Positions 44,750 to 55,618 of a stretch of DNA of 64,000 bases are shown piece after piece. Below the pieces are notes generated by a model. That model was not told where the DNA came from. It saw only the letters and a program-made list of their open reading frames with translations, and searched no databases. The translations under genes were made by a program, and so were the position numbers. Numbering within the stretch: the first letter of the stretch is position 1; each line of letters starts with the position of its first letter. The stretch comes from Diplonema papillatum. Its lineage: Eukaryota; Euglenozoa; Diplonemea; Diplonemida; Diplonemidae. The DNA lies in assembly GCA_030068145.1 (NCBI GenBank), contig JAPJBO010000105.1, forward strand, positions 124,001-188,000, written 5' to 3'.

Positions 44750-45325
44750 CTATCTTCGGTTGTGAGAAGCCAGTAGTTGCCCAGAACGGTAACCAAATAG
44801 CTCGCGGAGGAGTGCACTCACGGCATGCCGAAGGACAAAGTACTTGACATTCGCGTGAGCATCACAGGGGTAGGTGTTCGGGGTTTTGGTTCGACCCATT
44901 TTCGTGTGAGGGTTTATCCGAGGGTCACTCGGGGAGGTGAGGTGGTTCACCTTGTCATCCAGTGATAAATGCATTGCTGTTGTTAGTGTGAGGGGTTGAT
45001 AAGGGGCTGTACACTTGTGCATCGCCGCAACGGGCCGAATAGACACGGTCAAGGTAGAAACGATATGTCTTGAGCAACGAGGACGCCCAATGTAACTCAG
45101 ACTTACAGCAAAAACTGCCAGGTTTGTCTGTGTTGAAGACCCTTTTTCCGACAAATCGCTTTTTCCTGAAAGAGTGTTCTTCAAACACCGTGGATTTGGA
45201 GCTTCCGGGCAATTTTCATCAAACAATACGGCTGTACTAGCCGTGTATGACAAGATTTGCAATGCGCCACCAGAATGTATTGGGGTAGGGACAACTTCCC
45301 AAAACCCGATACTCTCCGGTGGCAT
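44750..45325 (-). CDS. Possible protein or exon pair, unknown
   Basis: A 191-codon minus-strand frame. The part near its end (NVKYFVLRHAVSALLRELFG to a stop at 44750) has the most protein-like composition. An overlapping minus frame (44955-45212) is equally plausible for the middle, so an intron with boundaries I cannot place is likely. Its 5' part overlaps the diverged tandem repeat at 45240-45482. No homology recognised. Confidence 0.25.
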   Translation of the reverse strand: MPPESIGFWEVVPTPIHSGGALQILSYTASTAVLFDENCPEAPNPRCLKNTLSGKSDLSEKGSSTQTNLAVFAVSLSYIGRPRCSRHIVSTLTVSIRPVAAMHKCTAPYQPLTLTTAMHLSLDDKVNHLTSPSDPRINPHTKMGRTKTPNTYPCDAHANVKYFVLRHAVSALLRELFGYRSGQLLASHNRR

Positions 45326-45482
45326 TCAGCAAATGGGTGTGTTTCTTGGTGAAAGATGCTCATATTCGCAACGCGTGTACGAAAGGATTTGATACACGAG
45401 CAGAGTTTCACAGTAATGCACCGCCAGAACGTATCAGGTTAGGGACAGCTTCCCAGAACCTAATACTCTCTGAGGTACCGGT
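45240..45482. repeat. Diverged tandem duplication, ~159-bp spacing
   Basis: GCGCCACCAGAATGTATTGG followed by AACTTCCCAAAACCCGATACTCTC near 45262 is mirrored by GCACCGCCAGAACGTATCAG and AGCTTCCCAGAACCTAATACTCTC near 45418. On the plus strand both read NAPPE.I…GT.SQN.ILS, and substitutions fall partly in third positions. Confidence 0.65.
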
Positions 45483-45817
45483 ATCTTTCGGCAAACAACT
45501 GGCGTTCTTCTTGTTGTGTGTTGCCACGACAACATTTGCAAAACATGGTCGTCACGCGCAGAAAACCCGTCGTCATTCTCCCCCCTCCCGAGGACGCAGA
45601 GCCGCGACAACACGGGAGATGACCGTGTCCTTTTCGGCTGCCTTCTGGAGGAAAAACAGCCATCTGAGTCTGAGCCGCGGCTCTGAAAGGTGGAGAAAGG
45701 ACTTTTGTTTCTTCGCTTTTGTTCTCGAAAGGGCGGAGGTCGGTCGTGCCTTGGTTTCGTTCAATTGCACCAACTCGACGATGCTTCAGTACATATTCCC
45801 TGAAAACAAGGTTAGCT

Positions 45818-46178
45818 GGTACCCCCCGAAACCCCCGTATTGCGTAGTTCCTGCACAGTTCGTGTGGTACTCATTTGCTTGCAAATGACTCCCACTAACG
45901 CAACAAGAAGACGTAGTTCCTGCACAGTTTGTGAAACGATGAGGGCTACATTATAAGTGCACCATACCTTTTCACCACAGTGGCAAGTTATCACGGTGGT
46001 GCTGCACGGCTGCTTTCAACGTCTCAGATGCTTGTGTATAAAGTGTAGCCCTGCCCCCGTATTGCGCAGTTCCTGCGTAGTTTGTGCGTATAAGTCGATC
46101 TTTGAGTGCGTGAGCCGCGTAGTTTGTGCGGAGTTCTCGCGTACTTCGTTCTTTCGGTTTTCGGTTTTCGGGGGTACC
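45818..46178. mobile_element. MITE-like element, family 2
   Basis: About 361 bp with inverted ends GGTACCCCCCGAAAC and GTTTTCGGGGGTACC. Inside, variants of CCGTATTGCGTAGTTCCTGC and of CAGTTCGTG occur several times. A related fragment lies at 54720-54876. There is no coding capacity and no clear target-site duplication. Confidence 0.6.
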
Positions 46179-47666
46179 ATTTGCATACTCAAAATAGAAG
46201 AGTCCCGACGATTCCGGTGTCCCTGTGAACAAGTTCATTGTCTCGCCAGCTAACACAACCGGCCCGTAGCAAGGCAGCCGCCGCTCCTTACATGGAGCAA
46301 ATCGGTTATGCAGGAGGCGGACCATTATCTGACCCCCTCTAGAGATTTTCGAGGCATAAAGGATGGGGGTTTCGTCCGGTTGGCTATTGAGGCTGGGAAG
46401 GCTGGGTGGTTGCTCGTGCTGGGTGGTTTCTCACTCCACCGCAAAACTTGGGCTCGGTATGTCATGGACAGCGGTAAGTGTAGACTCCCTGGCATCTACC
46501 GAATCCTCAGGCAGGAGCAGGTACTACTTTACGCGCGGGCCTAACATTGCGGTAGTCCACAGCGCCTTATACTTACGGTAATTTTTGGAACTGGAGTTCT
46601 TCCATCAAAGGATAAGCAGTATTGTTGGAAACCGGCGATGCCGACGGGTGAACCAGCGAGCCTCGTAGACGACACTGTTTTTGAAGACGTTTCGTGTGTA
46701 AATTTTCATTGCTTTTTTGTCTTACGTTCACCAGCGATCACTTTATTTTCCTGCAAGCGGAGGACTTAATTGATTTTCTGAGATCCGGCTAATAATTGGG
46801 GCGGTGTGTAGGTGAAACTCAGTTAGTGCACATTTCGTTGCTTGTGCTGTGTGTGTTGCCTGTCCCACACGGCTCTCAAAAAGCTTGAGTCATCGGGAAC
46901 TTTCGGTAATCCAAGTTCTCTCACATTTTGGCCTCTGGTTCCCAAGGTTACGTTCATACATCACTTAACTTGGGCATCAGCAGAAGTTTGCCCTCGGCAA
47001 AAAAAGGCAATACTTTACGATGGTTGCAAACCCGTTGGTGGGTGCTCAGGAGCTGCCCTACACACAAGCCCCCAAAAGAAAGTCCCGGTGGATTTTCTCC
47101 CGTGAAATCTATTAGACGGTTTCTTGTTTACAATCACGAATACCTTTTTCTCCCCTGCGCCTTTCTTTGTGGAGCTGATGTTTGGCACGTGAGACGAGCA
47201 TTCAATCCTTCCTAAGAAGATGAGGGATGATGCTCGAGAGATGGAGGGTTGTAGCGAAGGGGGAAACGATCACAGAAAGAAAGACGGTAGTATTCCACTG
47301 CTGCGCTGGAGAGGAAGGAGGGTTTGTTTTGATGCGATGCTGCTGGTGAGACGCGTGGTCTCCAACACCATCCGGTTTCACGGGAGATTAACCCTTCCTC
47401 GTACACATATGATGCGTAAACATGCCTCCAGTAGAGGACGAAGTCCGCAGCTTTGCGTCGGTCCGTCAATGCGACACGTTGACACAGCAAGAGTGCCATT
47501 GAGTTCCTTTGTAGGCATTCGTTGGTGGTTTCGCCACCTTGCGGTAGGCCCTCTTCAGCAACTCAGAAACTGCGAGGTTTTGAAGCCCACAGGTTTTCGA
47601 TGATGCTCTCGGGCACCTTAATTGTATGATGTACGAGGTGTGGGAGTATCTGCCGGGTTTTGTTAG
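46179..47666. other. Unassigned stretch with competing open frames
   Basis: Candidates are plus 46928-47215, plus 47220-47603 and minus 47212-47499. The last two cover the same DNA on opposite strands and cannot both be real; none has a recognisable motif or a supported splice site. Confidence 0.3.
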
Positions 47667-47675
47667 TTTTTTTTT

Positions 47676-47706
<31 letters not shown>

Positions 47707-47710
47707 GGGG
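47667..47710. repeat. T19-G25 homopolymer junction
   Basis: A run of 19 T is followed directly by 25 G. The length is unreliable in any assembly. Confidence 0.9.
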
Positions 47711-49187
47711 TTTGTTTCTTGGGTTTGAAGAGCGGGGAGGGGAAGGGTGGTCTTTGCAAGTCTTTCTTTGGACTGAAAGCTCGCTGGGGCGTTTTACCAT
47801 TTCGAATTATTGTTTTTTTCGAGCTGGTTCGTGGACTGTTTTCTGCGCAAACTTGCAGCAGAGAACAACAAACACATTACTTTACCATTGAGGAGTCAAG
47901 AAATCTCTTGAGTTGGATCCGGAGGCTCTCTAGAAGTGCTACTGCTCCACGCAAACAGTCAGGCTGCACGGTGGGATCCAGCCTCAGAAGTGTTAAAGAG
48001 GGTGTGTCCGAGTCACACCCGGAAAAAGCGGCTGTGCTACAACCAAAACGCGTGTAAATCCACACCCAAAAAGCGAGTGTGACACCCGCTTTTTGAACTT
48101 CAGCTTTAACACGAGCTTCTGAGGCTGGACTCCACCGCGTGGGGCGGCCAGCTGGCAGCACCTGCGTGTTACTCTGAAAGGATCCTTACCGCCGGGTCGC
48201 ATGTGCTATATGAGGGCCGATTTTAAAGTCTCCGGTTGACTGCAGGGAGGAAGCATGTTTCCTTGTTGTCGCCGCTGAGCGCGAAGCAACTTCAAGACTA
48301 AACACATGGGTAATCTCCAAAGGAGGCGTTCTTTTTTCTAACCTTTTTCAGTTGGCGCCTTCGTGTATCTCCTTTTTCGCATTTTCGACAATCCCGTAAG
48401 GGTTTGCGGGATTGTGTCTTTTCAACCGTTTTATTTCCCTTGGTTGTCCGGTATCTGTTTTCAAATCTCTCAATGTCCCCTTTTCACTCGTTCACATAAG
48501 GTTTTTAACCATTCAAGCGGTTCGTCGCGCAGCGTCTTCGCGGTCTTGATACATGCCGGATAGACGGCCTTCGTGCATGGCGTGGTTTTGGAGGAGGAAC
48601 TACTAATTTTTGTAATGAAAGTTCGCTCGAAACTCCGACTCTTAGTGAAGATGTGCGTGTGTGTTTGCTTCCCGCTTCTTTTTAAGGAGTGAACGTTTTG
48701 TTTGGTGCGTCATCGGCTGTGTTATTCTTGATTTTCTCTTTGTTTTTCCTCCCGTGTTAGGTGTATTGACGTTTTTCGTTCTCAGGGAGAGCGTTCAAAA
48801 TTCCTGGGATTCTCGATTACCCATTTGGGCTTGCGAAAACGCGTGAGGACAAAAGGATATAGTTGCCACATCCTTGTGAAGCTGTCGGTATTCCCTCGAG
48901 AGGTATACATACCGTGCTGGTTTTGCTTGTGCGAAGTTCCATATTTGGTTTTGCTATTTTTTGTCGGAAATGTTAGTGGCTAGATTTCCTTGTGGAATCA
49001 TCGCCTCCCGAACAAAAAATAACTGTCAGTTCAAATCGCGGAACGGAGTTAAGGGAACCGCAGCTTTTTTTGTTTTCTGTTGTTTTTTTTTTTTTTTTTT
49101 TTTTTGAAGGTTGAGGCAGGGATTTTTATAGCTTTTCCTCCTCTCCAGAAAAGTCCTTTTCGCCCTCGGGGTCCTGTGGTGGATCCA
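47711..49187. other. Unassigned stretch
   Basis: Holds an imperfect inverted repeat around 47980-48135: AGCCTCAGAAG-TGTTAAAG and ACACGAGCTTCTGAGGCT face each other, as do CACCCGGAAAAAGCG and CGCTTTTTG. Also two short members of the dispersed repeat near 48212-48245 and 48608-48640, and a T run at 49082-49105. No gene recognised. Confidence 0.35.
48608..48645. repeat. Dispersed repeat, short copy
   Basis: TTTTTGTAATGAAAGTTCGC then TCGAAACTCCGACTC aligns with the first half of the copy at 44243. Confidence 0.6.
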
Positions 49188-50283
49188 AAATTAATTAGAA
49201 TTGGTAGTCAAGAGGCAAGCACTACCAGGCGAGCCCAGGCTAACCCACCCAACCTCAGTGTTGGAACAAGAATCAGACGAAATGGTTAAGCTAATTTGTA
49301 AGAGAGGGGGGTCTGGGGGGCAGCGCCCCCCAGCGCACGGTACGGTACAGCGAAGAATTTCCATTTAATTAGAATTGGTAGTCAACGTTCGATTTTGAAT
49401 CCAAATTTAATTAGAATTGGTAGTCAACGTCCGATTTCCGATCTCAAATTTAATTAGAATTGGTAGTCAACGTCCAATTTCCGATCTCACATTTAATTAG
49501 AATTGGTAGTCAACGTTCGATTTTGAATCCAAATTTAATTAGAATTGGTAGTCAACGTCCGATTTCCGATCTCAAATTTAATTAGAATTGGTAGTCAACG
49601 TCCAATTTCCGATCTCAAATTTAATTAGAATTGGTAGTCAACGTTCGATTTTGAATCCAAATTTAATTAGAATTGGTAGTCAACGTCCGATTTCCGATCT
49701 CAAATTTAATTAGAATTGGTAGTCAACGTTCAATTTCCGATCTCAAATTTAATTAGAATTGGTAGTCAACGTCCAATTTCCGATCTCAAATTTAATTAGA
49801 ATTGGTAGTCAACGTCCAATTTCCGATCTCAAATTTAATTAGAATTGGTAGTCAACGTTCAATTTTGAATCCAAATTTAATTAGAATTGGTAGTCAACGT
49901 CCAATTTCCGATCTCAAATTTAATTAGAATTGGTAGTCAACGTCCAATTTCCGATCTCAAATTTAATTAGAATTGGTAGTCAACGTTCGATTTTGAATCC
50001 AAATTTAATTAGAATTGGTAGTCAACGTCCGATTTCCGATCTCAAATTTAATTAGAATTGGTAGTCAACGTTCAATTTTGAATCCAAATTTAATTAGAAT
50101 TGGTAGTCAACATCCAATTTCGGATTCTGAATTTAATTAGAATTGGTAGTCAACGTTCGATTTTGAATCCAAATTTAATTAGAATTGGTAGTCAACGTCC
50201 AATTTCCGATCCCAAATTTAATTAGAATTGGTAGTCAACGTTCAATTTCCGATCCCAAATTTAATTAGACTTGGTAGTCAACG
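49188..50283. repeat. 42-bp minisatellite, ~22 copies
   Basis: Each unit begins TTTAATTAGAATTGGTAGTC then AACGT. Two variants differ in the rest: A has TTCGATTTTGAATCCAAA and B has CC(G/A)ATTTCCGATCTC. The usual order is A-B-B at first and becomes irregular to the right. A solitary degenerate unit at 49189 precedes the regular array, which starts at about 49363. The spacing is exactly 42 bp wherever I measured it. Confidence 0.95.
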
Positions 50284-51579
50284 TCTCGCCTCCCACCACC
50301 CCCTTTGGCCCTCCGCCCCTGGCCCTCCTGCCTCCTCTTTCCCCGCCTCCGTTTTACTCTTCCTGCCCCCATGGCTTCGCCATGGCTTTCGCCATGACTT
50401 CGCCATGCCTTCGTCCCTCACCCCCGCTGATCCCGGTTGGTATTGACCCGGCCCTACCCCAACCCCCAGCCCAAAATTAAGGCAATTTTTTTTTTTTTCG
50501 CGCTCGGGGTGGCCCCGAGCCCCAGACCCATATATAAATCACTGAGGTTGAGGACATTTCTTTCATTGTAGGGGTTGGTGACTATTGTTGGGAGATTGAG
50601 TGCGATTAGTGATACCAAGTCAAGGGAGCCTGGCAGGGGGGGCCTACCATCAGAAGTTGTCGTGTGCCGCCTCGAGCATACTGTTGGTGGAGTCTAGAAT
50701 GCGAGAATGATATTCGTGGCGCATTCCAATTCTGTTTGCCTGCTGCAAACACAAAAAACACCTCGGATGTGTCCGCAAGACAAGATCACGATCCTTGCAT
50801 TCTAAGCGAAACGGATATGCTCGATTCTCTGTTCGAAAAGCCATTTTTTTTTTTTTTTTTGGCTCTGCTGTTTAGGCTGGATGACTTTTTTAGAGAGAGT
50901 AGCTTGAAACTCCTGAATACCCGGGGGTCTTTCGTTGCGCGCAGCGCCTGCGCGCTTATATATTGTGCCATACAATCTGCCAGTTGGTATCTGTGTTAGT
51001 TTTCTTTTGGTTTTGGACAAAGCCCACGGGCTCTGTGTACGGGCGGTTATCAGCAATGTGATACCGTATCAAGCGATGCTCAGCCTTCCTGGTGCCGGAG
51101 ATCTCCGACACTTCGTGCTCATATTGGGTCGTTCAAAAAGGGCAGTTTTTCCTGTGATACACGGACGTGCCACTGGAAGGGGGCAGGGGTTGCACAAACG
51201 TGCTTGGAATGGTCCTGTGCACAACACCGCACTGGGTCCTATTTGCACCGTGTTTTCGGTCCTTTAAGCCAGAAACATTAGGCGGACCATCAGTGTGGAA
51301 ACTGTGGACAGGACAGTGGTGTGGGTCTGGTTTGCGAGGCAGCTGTTTGTAGCTCGTCACAGCCAGGACCACCCATGCTGCGAGAAGGAGGGGGGAAATT
51401 CTCGTATGTTGCGGTGTTTTCTAACGCATGATAAGGTGCAGAAGGCCGGTATAATATAGCGATTGGCCGTGGGCGTGGAGTGGGAGGTTGCGAGGGAAAA
51501 GTGGAGAGGGTGTCGCTCGTGTCGAGTGATGTATCACTCCGTCGTGAAACGGGTGTCTCTAACATGCCTCTGTATCGAA
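50284..51579. other. Unassigned stretch after the minisatellite
   Basis: The first 200 bp are C-rich on the plus strand, with a short GCTTCGCCATG repeat at 50372-50408. T runs of 12 and 18 occur near 50488 and 50845. Open frames at 50664-50999 and 50935-51267 have no recognisable products. Confidence 0.35.
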
Positions 51580-51699
51580 GAACATTTCTGGAGTTGATGG
51601 ATGAAACGATAGACGAACAGCAAAAACTGACTGTGCAAAGTGCCATGCCTCTGTTCGCGCGAGTGGCGCTTTTGGCCTGTACCGGAAATGTTCCCTTCA
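51580..51699. mobile_element. MITE-like element, family 1, short copy
   Basis: GAACATTTCTGGAGTTGATG at the left and ACCGGAAATGTTCCCTTCAC at the right enclose only about 120 bp. The copy is followed by an A-rich tract and then the TG microsatellite. Confidence 0.55.
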
Positions 51700-51773
51700 C
51701 TACGACGACCACATTAAAAAAAAAAAAACTAAAGAACAAAAGAAATGATGAAACTATACACTCTGAAAAAAAG

Positions 51774-53095
<1,322 letters not shown>

Positions 53096-53314
53096 ATGTT
53101 ATACCGTCGATTACGGGGACGACTTTCTTTGGTTCAGACTAGGAAGCTCGCGAGTGAGTGCGCAGCACTACGCGGAAAGCCGATGACGGCATGGGACGAA
53201 TTGCCCAGTCTCCAGGAGTGCAGCAGTCTGTTGCAGGCAGTCCGGGAGAGGAACGGAGCGATCGGAAAGGCCAGCATGGAGGCTCGACGTGCAAAATACT
53301 TCACCGGAGCGAGT
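53096..53314 (+). CDS. Small two-exon protein, exon 1
   Basis: The ATG at 53096 opens 73 codons rich in Arg, Leu and Glu, starting MLYRRLRGRLSL and containing WDELPSLQECSSLLQAVRER. The proposed donor after 53314 (GAGT/GTGTCG) leads into a 95-bp intron with a strong T-rich tract, and exon 2 continues in phase. The intact product would be about 115 residues, basic at the N-terminus as in mitochondrial proteins, though that is weak evidence. The unspliced frame runs to 53563 and would add a hydrophobic stretch translated from the T-rich tract, which I consider spurious. No family recognised. Confidence 0.5.
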
Positions 53315-53409
53315 GTGTCGGTCTGCTCTCTTGCAGCGTTTCCTTTGTATTTATTTGCGGTTTTGTGTTACCGTGAATTTTTTTCTTCTTTTTGGAACGT
53401 CACGTTAAG

Positions 53410-53538
53410 GCTGCCGAAACCATCAAAGTATGCCAAGAAGGGGAGCCCGAGAATTCCCCTGCTCTGTATGAAGGGCTCCGGGTACACAAACGTTTTCACG
53501 TTAGGAAACTCCCGCCCGTGCTGCACCAATTATTCTAA
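53410..53538 (+). CDS. Small two-exon protein, exon 2
   Basis: Starts after CACGTTAAG and runs 42 codons to TAA at 53536-53538. The translation (AAETIKVCQEGEPENSPAL, YEGLRVHKRFHVRKLPPVL) has ordinary soluble-protein composition and joins exon 1 in phase 0. It ends about 260 bp from the stop of the convergent CCCH gene. Confidence 0.5.
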   Translation, partial: AAETIKVCQEGEPENSPALYEGLRVHKRFHVRKLPPVLHQLF

Positions 53539-53799
53539 GCTTTCCGTTGGATTTCGGAGCTAACGGGCTACCTTTCGTCTTCTTCCCAGAAATGCAAGCA
53601 AAAACTTTACTTTTCCTGATTAGTTGCCTGCGGTTCGATCTGTTCGTGCTTTGCTTGCATTCTTGTCCCTGAAGTCTCGGAAGTGTGTTGAGAAAACATG
53701 GGCTCGCCTCTGTGGCAGACGATGGCGAGCTCCTCATTTCCGCCAGTATTCGACTAAATACAAGAAAAGGAGAGAAAAGAAAGTAAAGTTGGAAGTGCC

Positions 53800-54650
53800 T
53801 CAGATTCTGTACGGGTCGTGAGAGTAAGACGTGGGGGCAGGGGTGGCCTGGTCGGAGGTCGGGGAGGGCGTCTGAGGAGGAATCCCCACAGCCGGCGGTG
53901 AAGACATCGGCTGCCCAGCCAGTGGCGGAGAGGTATGAGGGAAGTCCATGTGGTATGCAGATGATTCCAAAGGAGGCTGCGTAGCATAGGTCGACGAGAG
54001 AGAATTGCTCCCTGTGCTTGGGTCCGGTAGAACCGGGGCGAGAGTCATGTTCATCGACATCATTGGGCAAAGGGTTGCCTTCGAAGAGTCGAGAGACGAC
54101 GTTGAGGACGCGCAATCTGTGCTAGGCGAGCTCTGCAAGCTTCGCCCTTCAGCCCGGTTCGTGTTGGAATTTCCCTTCGTGTCCAGTTGACCTGACGTGG
54201 TTGAACAGCGGGAGCCGTTGCTTGCTGTCTTAACGTCGTCGGTTGTCTCGAGCTTGACTACTTTAGACATGACATCTTTTGTAATACGGCCGGACTTGAC
54301 GTGGTCCAGCACAGTAGCACCGTGGCTCTTGAAGCGGTCTTCCAGTGATTGCTTGCGGTAGTGCAAGTGCAGCAACGGGCAGCTTTCGGCGGTGCAGCTG
54401 TTCTCCGAGTTGAAAGTCTCGCACTTCAGCTGGTTCCAGACGAGGTCAACCCGCACGCGCCACTGCTTCTGGCAGACGCGGCACCGAAGGGTCATCAGTC
54501 CCTTCGTGACTCGCACGTTGTCCCACGAGTTGTGGCTGCAGCATCGGCGCTTGCTGTACTCGGTGAGCGCTTGAGGTGTCGGTGCGTCGGCTGCTGGGGC
54601 CATCGGCTGCGCTGGGCTCTCGCCGCTGAAACTGCTCTCTGACTCGGATG
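53800..54650 (-). CDS. CCCH zinc-finger protein, exon 2
   Basis: Carries the conserved part of the protein. Counting from the internal Met at 54603, residues 21-81 hold CCSHNSWDNVRVTKG, RCRVCQKQW and the finger C61-x8-C70-x4-C75-x3-H79. After that come a basic helix (RKQSLEDRFKSHG) and a long Ser/Thr/Pro-rich tail to the stop at 53800. CCCH fingers usually bind RNA; the spacing here (x4 instead of x5) is slightly short. The combination of an N-terminal SHNSWDNVR motif, a CxxC pair and a CCCH finger reminds me of proteins in alveolate algae. Acceptors AACAG (54651), CCGAG (54643) and GAGCAG (54632) are all possible. Role: probable RNA-binding regulator, inferred from the domain only. Confidence 0.75.
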
Positions 54651-54719
54651 CTGTTTGTTTGAAGGTTAGCCTTGCGAACGTGCGTCCTCAGAAGCACCAC
54701 TTTCCCAAAAGCCAAGTGG

Positions 54720-54876
54720 GAACTGTGCAATACGGGGTCGAGCTACATGTTTCTACTCCACGTCGTATACACAAACACCTGCGACGCGAAGGTAGCCGTG
54801 CAAACCCGTTTCAAAGTTCAACTTACACGCACGAACTACGCCTGAACTGCACAGGAACTACGCAATACGGGGTACC
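54720..54876. mobile_element. Fragment of MITE-like family 2
   Basis: Contains CAGGAACTACGCAATACGGG then GTACC and an inverted relative GTGCAATACGGGGTC. The minus strand matches the left end of 45818-46178. It lies inside the intron of the CCCH gene. Confidence 0.5.
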
Positions 54877-54968
54877 AAAGAAACGGAATGTTCGTCACTA
54901 CTGCAAACAGATGCAGCGGAGAACCGGAGCAGGATCAGCGACGAAATGTGAAAACGGGTTTTGCCTAC

Positions 54969-55618
54969 AGGCTTTTCGTGTTGTTCTGCCGATGCGTTTT
55001 TGCTATAATTGTGTCTAGAATTTCGTTCGTCTTCTTAACCATGTTGAGTGCGCGAGTGGTGTCAGCCAACGCGGCACGTGCACAAGCTAGCGGCATACCT
55101 GTGGCGGCTGAGGCACTCGTGTGGCCCACATTGCGCGGTGGTGATTGGGTCGGGGACACCATCTGCGAGCTGTGCTGCCGGAAGGACGGGGGTCCGTGGG
55201 CCTCAGTCGAATAGCAAGACGTCGGCGGCGACGAAATGAAGCTGCCGCCGACCGGAATGTTGACCGCCGGAGGTATGGCAGCCGCCGCCGGCACCGCTGG
55301 CGGAAGCAGCGGCGGTGCGACACAGGACCCTGCGGTGTAGCTGCAAGGCACACGTTCCACGGCTGCGTGGGAGACGTGACCACACGGCTGCGGCAGATGC
55401 ACCGGCTCGTGCGACATCGGCTGCCACATCGGGAGAGCCATCGGCCTGGTGTTGGCATCTTTCGCCATGGGCGGGGCCTGCGGATACTGCATGAACCTTT
55501 CATCGCCAGCCGGGGTGCTGTACATGGGCCTTTGCTCTCCCTGGTATACCATACTCGGCATCGCAAGAGCGTTGGCGGCGTTGGTGCAGCTGAAGCGTTC
55601 GATGTTGCCGAGAGTCAT
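54969..55618 (-). CDS. CCCH zinc-finger protein, exon 1
   Basis: Starts at ATG 55618 (AATCAATGACT), encoding MTLGNIERFSCTN and then a Pro/Ala/Ser/Gln-rich low-complexity region, ending with a helical stretch RAALADTTRALNMVKKTNEI. Two donors fit an acceptor of exon 2 in phase: 54968 (CCT/GTAGGC) with 54631, or 55039 (ATG/GTTAAG) with 54642. The first gives a protein of about 493 residues. An in-frame extension upstream of 55618 to 55717 exists but starts in T-rich DNA and is unlikely. A MITE-like fragment lies in the intron. Confidence 0.6.

Noticed and set aside
47466..47620. DnaJ-like peptide LLKRAYRKVA on the minus strand
   Set aside because: No HPD motif or helix II/III pattern around it, and the surrounding frame is low quality.
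49188..50283. CRISPR-like array (regular 42-bp repeats)
   Set aside because: There are no variable spacers; units are contiguous with two recurrent variants, in a eukaryotic context with no cas genes.
53324..53563. Hydrophobic tail of the unspliced frame at 53096-53563
   Set aside because: It is the translation of a T-rich intron-like tract; the alternative with a 95-bp intron gives a better-composed C-terminus.
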